Part shown: in pieces, positions 37,060 through 48,049 of the stretch
Position numbering within the stretch: the stretch's first letter is position 1
How the letters are laid out: the number at the start of each line of letters is the position of its first letter
NCBI RefSeq assembly: GCF_932526225.1
Contig: NC_064046.1
Location: 14,085,408-14,149,407 of the forward strand
Source of the DNA: Nematostella vectensis
Lineage: Eukaryota > Cnidaria > Anthozoa > Actiniaria > Edwardsiidae
Length of the DNA stretch: 64,000 nucleotides
Reading direction: 5' to 3'
Notes under the pieces: generated by a model
Seen by the model: the letters and a program-made list of their open reading frames with translations, nothing else
What the model was told of the DNA's origin: nothing
Databases searched by the model: none
Program-made: the position numbers and the translations under genes

Positions 37060-37098
37060 TTTATAACCTGAAGAAGGCAGGTATTGGCCTGCCGAAAT
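37060..37098 (+). repeat. Hairpin with CTGAAGAAG...CGAAATATC motif (Penelope-type 3' end)
   Basis: GGCAGG pairs with CCTGCC between CTGAAGAA and GAAATATCG. The layout imitates a hammerhead core with one extra A before stem II. It probably marks the element's 3' end. A similar hairpin is at 33730-33760. Confidence 0.5.
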
Positions 37099-37910
37099 AT
37101 CGTTCTAAAAAAACATAAATCTGCGTTGTTGTCGACTTTTTCTTTTAAAGGTTTTTTTTAATTAATCAGCTGCCGACACAGACTACAAGGTCCGACGCAC
37201 ACCAGCAGATAGAGGCTGTCCGGTGGTTTCTTCCTACGTTAGTTTGACATGATGGCAACCAGCGGTTGAAAAATATCGACGAGAGTCCGAAGAATATTGA
37301 CAATAACAGGAAGCTTGTAATGGATCCATTGTAACTATAAGAAGGGTCCTGAAGGGGTAAACGGGAGCCGGGAGTCGCCTTATTTTGGGCCGGGAAAACG
37401 GGATTACAGACCGGAACGGGATTTGTCTGCCGGGAACGGGAATCAACATGCTTCAACCGGAACGGGATTTTTCAAACCTCTTCTTGGTTATGCTGAAAAC
37501 GTTGTTAATCTATATTTTTTACGCATTTTAAGAGCTTTTTAATAGCATAAAACCTTGCTGTTCAGCGGACGTCACTTCCTAAGACTCCTCACCCTTCTCC
37601 TGTTCTCAGTAATTTTAGACACTCTTTAACTCCCCCCCCCCTCCTCCCTGAAACCCCTTTTCAGGACCCTTTTTATAAGAAAAGTTCTACCGGTGTCAGT
37701 CAGCAGTCATCTTTCATGCGTTTTCATTGGCCAGCACTGGAATGGTTTTCAATTACGCCACTTCTCGGCAAGGCGATGACTAATATTTTCACGGACAATT
37801 TATTTTGTTGTTTTGTTGCCCGATTTTTTTTCTACGGCACACTGTCTCCAAGGAATGCTTGTGCAAATTGTTGGAGAATTTCGTAAACGGTCCGCCAGAT
37901 ATGCATTTAA

Positions 37911-38156
37911 AGCCGCATTGTCACCAGTTTACTTCCGGAGGTCCGACGGAAACCTCAATCGTTAAAAGACAAAAGAATCTATTCGAATCCGAAATATTTA
38001 ACAGGCCATCCGCTCTAAATTAGCAGTCACATCCTCAAAGAAACTTCCAATAGACACACTGCTTTCTGTATTTTGAAATATTTTCCGTTTCTTCCGTTAA
38101 AAATCATCGGAGATTCTTACGTAATCGACCGGAAGTAAACTGGTGACAATGCGGCT
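37911..38156. mobile_element. TTAA-flanked MITE with perfect 28-bp inverted ends
   Basis: AGCCGCATTGTCACCAGTTT with ACTTCCGG at the left is mirrored without mismatch at 38129-38156. TTAA flanks both sides (37907-37910, 38157-38160). TTAA duplication and a terminal AG suggest the Kolobok superfamily; piggyBac is the alternative. The perfect arms suggest recent insertion. No transposase, so it moved in trans. Confidence 0.85.
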
Positions 38157-38919
38157 TTAATTGTCTGTCCCTAAAAGGGAATAAAGAGCTAAAAACGATT
38201 TTTCGCGAAACGTTGGATCTTTATTATTATGGATGGGCCATTTGGGCAAGCAAAATATTCTAAAAAAAATCGAACAAGCGACCCTTAGGGGGAAAAATCG
38301 ATCAAGCCAACTCACGATAAAAAGATATGAATAAGGGAAAAAAGAAAAAAAAATCAGTTACCTCCCCGTCAGATATCAAATGGACGGTCCCTTATAGTCA
38401 TGCCAGGTGCAAAATTTGCTTATCAGCTTACAAGATTAGATACCTCAGAAGAAACAATTCGTGACAACCAGCTAAAATTTCCTCTTTCCCGGATGAATGG
38501 AAACGCATTGGCTTTAAACCTTTGTCATATTTAGATGACGGAGGGCGATTCAATTTTTGATGTTTATCATTTTATAGAAACAATTATAATGCGTAATGGA
38601 GCCCTTCAAATGTTTTATGAATGACAAACAAATGATATTAGCAAGATTCGTGATTTTAAGTCTTACAAATTGACATTCTCTGTAGCATATCAATTTGCCC
38701 TTGTTTGTGGTTTATATATTAATTGTGGCAATAATATGAATTCCTTTCTAGCGTCAAACCAATTTTTCGCGTCTCCGGGATTTCCTGCCGGTACTTCAGT
38801 ATGCTCGTTCGCTTGACGAAGAAGAATCCTCTTTAGTTTCTTTTTATTGTGTGAACTTCACTCTGTGATCCCCGGTTTGACCTCTGTGTAAATCGAGGAA
38901 GATTCACCCTAAAGCAGAT

Positions 38920-41900
38920 ATGCGGCTCCTAGTAGGCATTTTAATCACTATTATGAATTACTACTCCGTGGTTTATTCGTTAGAGACGGCACAAGGAACC
39001 GAGGAGACTTTCCATCCGTTTCTTTACTTCTCCGAGGAGAAAATCCTTACGTTTAGAAGGCAAGCAAGAACAACTCACGAACCAATCTTGAGACAAATTC
39101 GCGCCGCTGTAGACAAAATTTATTCTAAGCCCTCTCAACACGTGCCACCAAAGACCTGGAATGAATTCGCTTCAAGCTGGAACGAACATTATGGGAACAA
39201 CTTATGTGTGTTGGCTATGCATTCGGTTTTGCATGAATGGGACCCGAAAGGAAGAAAATTGGCCTTTGTGTTCATGAATGCTTTGACTAATCTAAAGAAC
39301 TGGCGGGTAAACTCAACACCAATGGACGATGTACCAGTCGCACACTCTCTGAACGGAATGGCCACGGCTTATGACTTCTTATATCCTTACATGGACAGCA
39401 ATCAGCGCCAAAAATACCTGAAGAAGATTGTTAATGAAACACGAGAATTGTACAGAAACTCAAGAAGAAAATGGTGGGGAAGGTCATATATACAAAACCA
39501 TGTTTTCACAAACTACGTTGCGCTTCTCACGAGCGCTTTAGTCGCTTCTAGACACTCGCAATATTCAACCGAAGCCAAGGAATGGATATCAAAATCAAAG
39601 CTCATGCTCTCTAGAAACATGTATTTATTGAATTATGTCATTGATGGCTCAATAGAGGAAGGTGTTTCGTACGGCACTTACACGTCACGCTCAGTCACGC
39701 AATTTGTGTACCTCGCGTCACGCCATCTTGACTTAGATTTGACTCGAAGTTTTTGGCTAAAACAACACTTTTACTTTCTGTATTACACAATACTGCCGGG
39801 ATTTAGAAAAACTGTTGGCATCGCCGACTCAAACAGGAACTGGTTCTATGGCCCGGAGAGTCAACTAGTATTTTTAGATGCCTATGTCATGCGTAATGGC
39901 TGGGGAAATTGGCTCGCCTCGCAGATCAAGCGCGATAGGCCGCAGGGCTCCAGCTTCCAGGCCTCCTCCATGGTGAACTGTATGCTCCATACTGAGTTTT
40001 TATTCTATAATGCAAGCATCAAACCCATAGAGCCGCCGGGGTTTTACGCCAAGGATATGCATGTGTTTAGTGACTGGGGCGTGGTCATATATCGCGACAG
40101 GGCGGGGCACTGGTCTGCATCTATTAACAAGTCACGTGATCCTAATCAAGCTGGGACTTTTCTTTCCTTCAAGTGCAGTGTTCTTCACGGTCGCGCTGTG
40201 AATAAAATGGTCACATCAAAGCCACCTGTGTCATGGGTGCGCGGGTTTCATAATTTCAATCCGGGACACGAGCATCTCGACCAAGGGTCCTTCGTGTTCG
40301 CGCCAAATGGCGTACCCTTCATCACCGAGTCCCTTTACGGCCCAAAATATACATGGCTCAACAACGCCATACTTTTTGGTCCCTCTTTTACCTCTCCATG
40401 CTCCAAACCATTAGAGGGGCAGTTAGGCGAGTGCTTGAAATGGCTCGATTACCGGAACATGCAGCCGTGGCGAGCACGAGGCGAGGTTACCACAGCCGTG
40501 AACGAGGAAGGATTGGTGCTAACTTGTGGGGAGATGGGTAGCTGGTATCGCGCAGGCCTGGGCCTAGCAAGCGTATACCGCTGTCTTGTACTTCTGGCTC
40601 CTAGCGTTCTTTTGGTTGTGGACCACGTTGAGCGTTTTCAAAACACCACCAGTACTGTCATGAGTAGTTTCTTCCATAATATGGATTCGCCGTTTTCGCT
40701 TGACGAATGTGCAGGTGTTTACGCATGCGCAAGGAATAAAATCAACGGAGAAAATTATCGCGTTTTAGGAATCAACTCCCTCGGCGTGAAACAAGGGCTT
40801 TTATTAGGCTTCATGAATTATTCAACTCGATACCAATTACGACAAACGTTCTTCGTGAATATCACGACTCCTCTCAAGGAAAAGTACACCCGAGCGGCAT
40901 ATCTATTTCTGGGGCCTGGGCAGGAGGTGATAGAACTGCGCATGCTCAGTACAAGCGATCACGGTGTCCACATTACTGTCACGGTCAACGGTGTCAAATA
41001 CACGGTTGCTATAGCGACGAAACACCGCCTCGCTTATACTAGGTTCAGGTGGCTTGGATTTGGTGGTTATGCCAAACTGAGAATACAACGCTCGAATAGA
41101 GATAGAACAATTCGCTTTGGATTGAATTCCTTAAACGAGACCCATTTACCCATAATTCCACACGAGCCTTTCACATCCGGGCATTTCTTTACCCTCGTAT
41201 CTTTCCCTATGGCCGCCATTACGGTCGTGGTAATGTTCTTGTACTTCCAGCTTACTAGAACTGTTGCTATACGCACGTGTTATAGGGTCACATTCATCTT
41301 TCTGATGCTCGCATGGGGGATTATTGCAGTCCTAGTCCTAATCCAAATTTGCACTAACAGGAAATGTTCTCTAGCAGTATCAAAGCAGTCAATCATGGAA
41401 AACGTGAACTCTGGATTTAGAAAAGTACGGAGACCTGTCCCGCCTTTTGTAGTTACAACTTCACTCCCGCTAGGTGGTGCGGAGTTACTTGGAGTGATGC
41501 TTCAAAACGATAACGATTTTTACCATTTTAGGATATCACATAAGAATTTCAACGCCGCCGCACAAAACAGTTCCAATGCACCGCGATTTCAAGACAAAGA
41601 GACTCTCGACACATGCGATTTGTATCGCTTCACTCTTCCCGCGGCTGAGGCAACGTATGCAACGAAATGGTTTAAGACTTTTATGCAAGACCAACGCGCG
41701 TTCGACACCAAGCTTCCAAAACGAGCAGATACGTCTTTTCCTGCGCTACGTTTAGATCCCGGATGGTCTTTACGAGTTGAATGGCTTCGGAAAGTGGTCG
41801 GGAACCGACTTAAAGCTGTCATAGTAGTTCGTGACCCGAGGAGCTGGGTGAATGCATGGCTCAAAGAACTCCAGCTAAACCGAGCGCTTCTGCGAAAAAC

Positions 41901-42411
41901 CAAGGCCTCAGTTTTAGATTTGAAAGAACATCGCTGTAGAACAGAGGAGGAGAACCATTTTGTGCCTGAACTAAAAGGAATTCAACGTATTTTAAACTCT
42001 GTACCAGACGGGGAGGAACTCTCGTCTCATAAATTGCTTGCTCATTTATGGTCCACGCACACAAGCGCTGTCTTGCGCCTAATAAAATACGTCCCTCGAG
42101 GATCCATCCGACTTGAGCGTTTAGAGGATTTCATAACAAAGCCTGAACGAACAGTGGAGAAGATTTACCGGTTTATGTCCCTCGTGGCCCCTCCTGGAGT
42201 CAAACATCGGATGGTGCAAAAGGCAAGGACAGAAAGCCCCAAGGCAAAAGGCTCGCATGAGGTTATGGGCCCTAAACTGACGTCATATTGGAAGACAGAG
42301 CTTACAGAGTCCCAAATACGAGAGATAGAAAGCATTTGTTCTCTTGTGATGGCAGAGTTGAACTACAAACCTGTGTACGCCACTCGAACCTCGACCTCAA
42401 GGCGAGGCTAG
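38920..42411 (+). CDS. Dermatan-sulfate epimerase-like protein with sulfotransferase-like C-terminus
   Basis: A 1,163-aa intronless frame. A signal peptide (residues 1-20) precedes an alpha/alpha-barrel epimerase/lyase region. Candidate catalytic residues are His194 (QNHVF), Tyr251/Tyr254 (SYGTYTSRS) and His450/His452 (GHEHLDQGSF). Two hydrophobic helices follow at about 755-778 and 787-808. From about 840 a sulfotransferase-like domain shows the 5'-phosphosulfate loop TTSLPLGGAELL (846-857) and VVRDPRSW (969-976). This order matches vertebrate DSEL and DSE, which convert glucuronate to iduronate in chondroitin/dermatan sulfate in the Golgi/ER. The Ser expected eight residues after Arg971 in the 3'-phosphate loop is Ala979. 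The substrate in this animal is inferred. Confidence 0.9.
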   Translation: MRLLVGILITIMNYYSVVYSLETAQGTEETFHPFLYFSEEKILTFRRQARTTHEPILRQIRAAVDKIYSKPSQHVPPKTWNEFASSWNEHYGNNLCVLAMHSVLHEWDPKGRKLAFVFMNALTNLKNWRVNSTPMDDVPVAHSLNGMATAYDFLYPYMDSNQRQKYLKKIVNETRELYRNSRRKWWGRSYIQNHVFTNYVALLTSALVASRHSQYSTEAKEWISKSKLMLSRNMYLLNYVIDGSIEEGVSYGTYTSRSVTQFVYLASRHLDLDLTRSFWLKQHFYFLYYTILPGFRKTVGIADSNRNWFYGPESQLVFLDAYVMRNGWGNWLASQIKRDRPQGSSFQASSMVNCMLHTEFLFYNASIKPIEPPGFYAKDMHVFSDWGVVIYRDRAGHWSASINKSRDPNQAGTFLSFKCSVLHGRAVNKMVTSKPPVSWVRGFHNFNPGHEHLDQGSFVFAPNGVPFITESLYGPKYTWLNNAILFGPSFTSPCSKPLEGQLGECLKWLDYRNMQPWRARGEVTTAVNEEGLVLTCGEMGSWYRAGLGLASVYRCLVLLAPSVLLVVDHVERFQNTTSTVMSSFFHNMDSPFSLDECAGVYACARNKINGENYRVLGINSLGVKQGLLLGFMNYSTRYQLRQTFFVNITTPLKEKYTRAAYLFLGPGQEVIELRMLSTSDHGVHITVTVNGVKYTVAIATKHRLAYTRFRWLGFGGYAKLRIQRSNRDRTIRFGLNSLNETHLPIIPHEPFTSGHFFTLVSFPMAAITVVVMFLYFQLTRTVAIRTCYRVTFIFLMLAWGIIAVLVLIQICTNRKCSLAVSKQSIMENVNSGFRKVRRPVPPFVVTTSLPLGGAELLGVMLQNDNDFYHFRISHKNFNAAAQNSSNAPRFQDKETLDTCDLYRFTLPAAEATYATKWFKTFMQDQRAFDTKLPKRADTSFPALRLDPGWSLRVEWLRKVVGNRLKAVIVVRDPRSWVNAWLKELQLNRALLRKTKASVLDLKEHRCRTEEENHFVPELKGIQRILNSVPDGEELSSHKLLAHLWSTHTSAVLRLIKYVPRGSIRLERLEDFITKPERTVEKIYRFMSLVAPPGVKHRMVQKARTESPKAKGSHEVMGPKLTSYWKTELTESQIREIESICSLVMAELNYKPVYATRTSTSRRG

Positions 42412-42482
42412 GTATAATGGAAAAAGGTGTTCAGCAACAAACTGTGTTTTCCCATTTAAAACCTCGACCTCAAGGCGAGGCT
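42387..42482 (+). repeat. Duplicated 23-bp hairpin across the epimerase stop codon
   Basis: AACCTCGACCTCAAGGCGAG plus GCT occurs at 42387-42409, covering the last codons and first base of the stop, and again at 42460-42482. Each copy can fold CCTCG against CGAGG. The copies are identical and 73 bases apart. Confidence 0.9.
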
Positions 42483-42594
42483 TGTTATCAAAGGACAATG
42501 AAAAGGTACTAGCCGAATCCCTGGCGTTCTTGCAGGATACCTGTGTCCTGTGCAAACCCTGTCTTTAACCCTTTCTCCAGTTCTTAATTGAATC

Positions 42595-42600
42595 AATAAA
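42595..42600 (+). terminator. Poly(A) signal AATAAA of the epimerase gene
   Basis: AATAAA, overlapping a second AATAAA at 42599-42604, lies 184 bases after the stop codon. It is the first canonical signal downstream. Confidence 0.65.
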
Positions 42601-44302
42601 TAAATATTGTTTTCTCGTAAACACATGTTGCTTAGTACTCATGTAGAAAGATTTTGAAAAATATCAAACTCTTCTAGTTACCCTTGAAAAAGTAGTAATG
42701 TTCCCCCTCTCTCACAGTTACCTTACTAAAAGAAGTCATGCCCCCTTTTCCAACAAACACACAACATGCCATAGCTGCTTCGAAAGATGGTATATAGATT
42801 TTATAAATATTCACGGTACTACCTTTACATGTTAGACTGAAAACAATCTCCATTTTCGCCTTGAAATTTTTTAGTTTAAAAAAAATGGTTGGAGATTTGC
42901 GCACTAGAATATAATCTAGTCTAGTTTGTGTTAAATTTATTTATTAAATAACTAATGTCAACTCTCATTAGTTCTGAGAATGGCATAGAACCTATAGCAC
43001 AGAAGTCAAGGGTTTTTCTCCAAACATATGGCACTTTTGTATTGTTGTTGTTGGTCACTGTTTTTCGTATTGTTTGCAATAGTTTCGAAAGCCAAAGGTA
43101 AGTAAGAAGTTTACACATACTATATACACCTATTTAAATTAAGTTTGACAATAAGAAAATTGACAAAGCTTGACAAACAATGTTATTTTCTTGCGTTAAA
43201 AATGCGTGCATTCACTACATGGGCCTACCTGGATAGCCTCACTATATGCCATAAACAGATACAAGACTTGTATTTTCAATAAGTGTAAGGCAATTGTCAT
43301 TTTCCATTTTTTATAGATAACATAACTAATTGAAATAGTCTTATTTTTATGAATTAATGAAACTGCCTCACAGTTTCTTATTTTCAGCCCACAATTGTCA
43401 GTAAATCCCTCTACGGACAAACTTGCTACCAAACCTTTATAGTCAGCTTAAAATTTCTTTTCCCTTGTTTTGAATTGATTGAGCTCTTAATTTAGAAAAA
43501 AGGCTTCCTTTTTGTTAGGGAATATCCTGCACAATTCCCACTCGGTCAGTGCATTCCACGCACGCACTTGAAATGAAATAAGATGAATGTTGACTATCCT
43601 AATATCTTTTATCCGTTTATAGTTCTACTTTACTTATTTAGAAGTGGCTTTTTTTTTTAAAAATAAACTAAAAAGGGACTAGTTACAGATATAAAAATAC
43701 AGTAAACGCCTTAGTTTTACTTGCGTGTTTTTGATCACCTTAATTTTCTTACCTCCCTATTCAATTTGGGTACAGCAAACTAACCGCGCGGCGCTGCTAT
43801 GCTATGTTAGGGACGTGCTTTCTCACTTGCAAATTTGAAATAAAAAAAACGCCCAAAACGCTTTAGAATTCGACCGAGTTTGTACGGTGTAAGTTTGTCT
43901 ATAGGATAGATTCATTGTTTTTCGTATTCTTGCATTGGCATGAAAAACCCGACGTAAGCTTGCAGTTTGCACATTTTAACCACCGCTGGCGAGTTAAACA
44001 ATGTTGATGGCCTATTTGCATATCTCTTGACAACAAGTTTGTGTTTTACCCCAACCAAAAAAAAAAGAAAAATGAATAAAATAACTCGATAAGTTTGAAA
44101 CATCTGCAAAAAAAATATACAAACACGAATAGAAGCTTTCACCGGCAAGAGTTCGGCACAAAACTTTCGCAATTCCTTACTTCAATATAATCACAATCAA
44201 AATTCATCAGAGAGAGAACACAGAGTTGATCCCTTATTGCAGCTGAATACTGTACAGAGGCAGTGGTTTAAATACTTTTTTTCGTTTTTTTTTTTTTAGT
44301 TT

Positions 44303-44334
44303 AGCAAAATATGCTTAAAAAAGCATATTTTGCT
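44303..44334. repeat. Perfect 14-bp-arm palindrome
   Basis: AGCAAAATATGCTT, a four-base AAAA loop, then AAGCATATTTTGCT. It is flanked by T runs, and AGCATAATATGCT nearby at about 44366 repeats the core. It could form a hairpin or mark an AT-rich element end. Confidence 0.8.
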
Positions 44335-44662
44335 TTTTTAGTTTGTTTTTTCAGTTTATAAACAGAGCATAATATGCTATGGCCGGCCAATTTTATGACA
44401 GGATGAGTTTTTTTTTATTTTGTTCGGAAAACAAACACATCTAAAAATATTAGGAAACAGCATGCGTCTACCACCAATTATTAGCTAAAGTCTTGGTATT
44501 AGTCGAAGGGTCTGTGTATCTGAGCCCGAGCCAAGTAATTGGCTAGATGGTAACCCTTTATCCGTCATTTTTGTTAAAAAAAACGTAAGGCTGCGATTAG
44601 TCTCCCGCGCAGCCGTCCTTAGGTCAGTCTAAAATCCCTCCTCCCTGACTGACACTAAGATG

Positions 44663-44861
44663 GAGCTGTAAATCAACACAAGGTTGAAAAAGTATGTTGC
44701 GCGCCTCTGTTGAACAGAGTAGTAGCGCTGATGTAAGCGGGTTTGTCCTTCGTTAGCACTTTTGCGCCGACAAAGGGCTAATGCTCGTAACGTCAGCGCA
44801 ACTACTCTGTTTCACAGGGGCGTACAACATATCATTTTAACCTTGTGTTGATCTACAGCTC
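44663..44861. mobile_element. Foldback MITE, about 200 bp
   Basis: GAGCTGTAAATCAACACAAG GTTGAAA at the left mirrors TTAACCTTGTGTTGATCTACAGCTC at the right. The pairing continues inward through GTTGCGCGCC/GGGGCGTACAAC, CAGAGTAGTAGCGCTGA and TCAGCGCAACTACTCTG. Nearly the whole segment is one long hairpin. No clear target duplication. Confidence 0.75.
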
Positions 44862-44979
44862 GCCTACTCGGACCATCTAGTATTTTGCAGCTTGTCTGTA
44901 GTCTTTCTAGTTATGACACTAAAGACAGCTCTGCAGGGGACTGATGATAGTATAACTAGAACTCCACGAATTTAGAGTA

Positions 44980-45280
44980 GCTCAAGCCGTTCTCCTCGCC
45001 TTTGAGGGGATGAATGTAAAAGTCTTGTGGTCCTTACCAGCCAATGGGAGCAAGCTGTTTAAACACGTGTTCCAGAACCTCACAAAGAACACGGCAGGTG
45101 CCTGTCAGGTTTTTTTGCTTCGTGAATGACAGCTGTCGATAATTCAACTTAAACAACAAGCTGCAACTTTGCCAACTAAACCTCGCGGATAGTGTGGAGT
45201 TCCCGGATGACCTGCTGCCGAGTGAAGACTTCCTCTACAAGGGTATCGAGGTTGGAAGCGGCAGACAATTTTTACTTTGA
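44980..45280 (+). pseudogene. Possible decayed coding segment, family unknown
   Basis: Two adjacent frames have codon-like composition unusual for this region: 44980-45129 (AQAVLLAFEGMNVKVLWSLP, then NGSKLFKHVFQNL) and 45158-45280 (KLQLCQLNLADSVEFPDDLL, then PSEDFLYKGIEVGSG). They are offset by one base and each ends in a stop. This looks like a broken gene fragment or an unrecognised exon pair. I cannot name a family. Confidence 0.35.
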
Positions 45281-45835
45281 AGGGGATGGGAAGAACGCAT
45301 AGGTTTTCTGGATTCAAAATGGAAGAATCTGCTTTGAAGTTGAGGGCTGAGGTAGGGAGGGATAACTAGCGTTGCACCCAACCACCGATTACATGATAAG
45401 AGCTACAATCAGCGAATTAAATGTTGATAATGTTTTCAATGGAAAGCGCCCTTGTCTAGGACCCCCCTCCCCCTCCCAATGTTGCAGTCTGTCACCTGCA
45501 ACCTTGGTCCTGTCAACATTGAAAAGGGGGGAGGGGGAAATTTTTGTGTTTTCATTAAAAAAAATAGAATATTGATTTAGAAATCCTTTGATCAACCATT
45601 GAATTTTCCGATTGTAGCTATCAGGTGTTTTTAAAAATCGCAAGCTTGGGAATTCTATGTCTAATGTATGTCTAGTTTTTAACCAATATGGCGGTCTCCC
45701 AAAAATGGTAAAAACCATTTACCACGGCATACCCCCACTCAATCACTACTTTGGCTATAGTGATTCATCTATGGCTACAGATGAAGTAAGAAATCAAATT
45801 GTATAATGGTCCGGATGTGATGCGTAAATATATAT

Positions 45836-45915
45836 GTAACTCCTATTTCAGGTTGCAATCGGGAATCGGCGTATCGTAACCCGCAGGGCTTCATGGGTAT
45901 CAAGTAAATAAGGAA
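45836..45915 (+). mobile_element. Diverged left end of the 28 kb Tc1/mariner-type element
   Basis: CTCCTATTTCAGGTTGCAAT with CGTATCGTAACCCGC and ATGGGTATC parallels the left end at 28037 in order. It is shorter and has mismatches. I could not find the other end. Confidence 0.45.
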
Positions 45916-46324
45916 ATAAGAGTATATAAAAAATCCAGGTTTCAAAAGCTGTACAATTCTTGCTCATGTTCTTATGAACATTCAAAAGGCTTTCACATAC
46001 AAGGATTCAGTGTATACTTTTTCTATGGTGATATTTTCTTCTTGGCTAGACCGCGTGCTTGTCGGGCCCATGCCCCGCTGGTTCTCTTTGTGCCGCGGAC
46101 TTCATGTCTGACGGGTCATCTTCTCACACATGTATCTGTCCGAGAAGCAACCGGACCTGCTTGGCAAGTAAGTCATCATTCCGCCTAGCGTTTCGGAGAA
46201 TTTAGTCCAGCCCACACACACTTTGATATTAGAGATGGTAAAGGCGTAATACGTTTCCTAGTTTACACAAAAATATCGTCATTCTTGTCGTTATCAATTG
46301 TTATTATATTCATGAACAAGATCA

Positions 46325-46492
46325 ACGACATTATATCACCATCACCATCACCATCATCATCAGTTTCTCATTACAATCATCATCATTTTCTCCATTATCA
46401 TCATCACCATCATTATCATTATCAACATTATCATTATCACTATAATATCATTACCATCATGATCACTATCTCATTACCATCATCATCATAAC
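46325..46492. repeat. ATC/ATT trinucleotide microsatellite
   Basis: A run of ATCACC, ATCATC, ATTATC and related triplets. Predicted His/Tyr/Ser-rich frames through it are artefacts. Confidence 0.9.
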
Positions 46493-48049
46493 AAAAATAA
46501 TAACCTGCCACAGTTTTAATAAACTGGCATATTTCAGGGGCGGCGGAGAAATCCCCAAAAAGGTAGGAGTGAGGAAAAGGCCTCGTATAATGCCTATAGC
46601 GCACTCAGTTTGAAATACTGGAAAACTGAAATACTGGGGGTAGGACGCTACCTCGCCACCGCCCCTGTATTTGTAATAAAACGCTAAATTTGTAATTCTC
46701 TTGTAATGCTTTCTCCCCTCAAACTATAACTATAAACAAAGTAACTCGGAAACTATTTTATCACACAGATACACACTTCACTTGCTCAAACAAGCAAGCT
46801 ACCCTGTCCTGTCCCAAAGAAGCAGTGTTGAATATCCAGTGGGCCCTTTATGCCAGATCAGCCAGGGAGCCATGTGATCACCCGGCAAGAAAAATCTGCA
46901 CAAAGCACTATCCCAAGAGGCTAGAACTAGTACAGGCTTACTGTTATGATAGGTTATGTTAGAATGAATCCGTATTTTGTTAATTGTAATAAGCAAATAG
47001 ACAAAGTTAAGATATTTGCTCTAGCTAAAAGGGTTGTTCAAGGTTGAAAGCATTCTTGAGGCATTGATAGTTTTTGTTGATTTAGCTTGAATAGGAAGTT
47101 GTTCGCTTAATTAGCGACATAATGACATTTATCGGGTCGTACCATGTTTTGGGTACTTATCTGTCTTCAACTTCCCATTAAGTTGGTAAACTTACAAGTC
47201 TCTGCTTATATAGTTTCCTTTAGATGTCGTACGTTAATTGTCGGTATCATTATAGCACAACACGTAGGATCGCCCACACTCAAGTAGGAGGTGCTTAGCT
47301 CTGCAGTGTTGGCAATCTGATTAACTATGTTAATCTAAGTCAGCAAACATCACACCTACGCTACTTGAGCGACCAGTTCTTTCCCCTTCCGTTCAATAAC
47401 TTTCGATTACAAGTTACATATTTTTTTCTCCCAAGTTACCTAATGACCTTTCCTACCTACTCCCTTAGTTTCATGGCAAAGGACATTCATTTTGTATCCT
47501 TAAATTCTTTTCAAAGCTTTCCTTTGTTATCGCTAATTTTGCCGAGAGTTAATGATATCTGATGTAACTGTTTACATTGTCAAGTACCGTCCAATGACCG
47601 CACTCTGCACACGTGGTCAGTGCTTGTCAATCAAACGTACTACTTGTTTTACTACAAATAGGACCGCATTGTAATTCCTCATTACTCTTCATTCCACTGA
47701 CTCAGAATAAAGGTACGACTCCGGTCAAAAGAAGTCCTCCCGCCTAATCATTACATTACTGTCAGGGAAAGCGGTCTTGCATTTTCCTTGTCACTACAGA
47801 CACTGTGCTTGGATTTGATCCATGCCCGAATGTATTTAAATATCTCGAGTTACGTTTTTCGTGTGTGTAATAGGTTAATTTACAAATGTCTAGGCTAGTT
47901 AGGGCCAGGCTTTATCCAGAAGGGTTCCAGAAGTGCCGTACCAAGGGGTTTTATTTAATTTCATTTCGTCTCCATTTCCTCTTTATATGCTTGCTGCTTA
48001 AAATACGGAGGCTTCACTTTGCTATCTCCTTTCATATTCTTATGATCAT

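Noticed and set aside
41589..41903. - strand frames inside the epimerase gene
   Set aside because: Shadows of the 1,163-aa frame with no features of their own.
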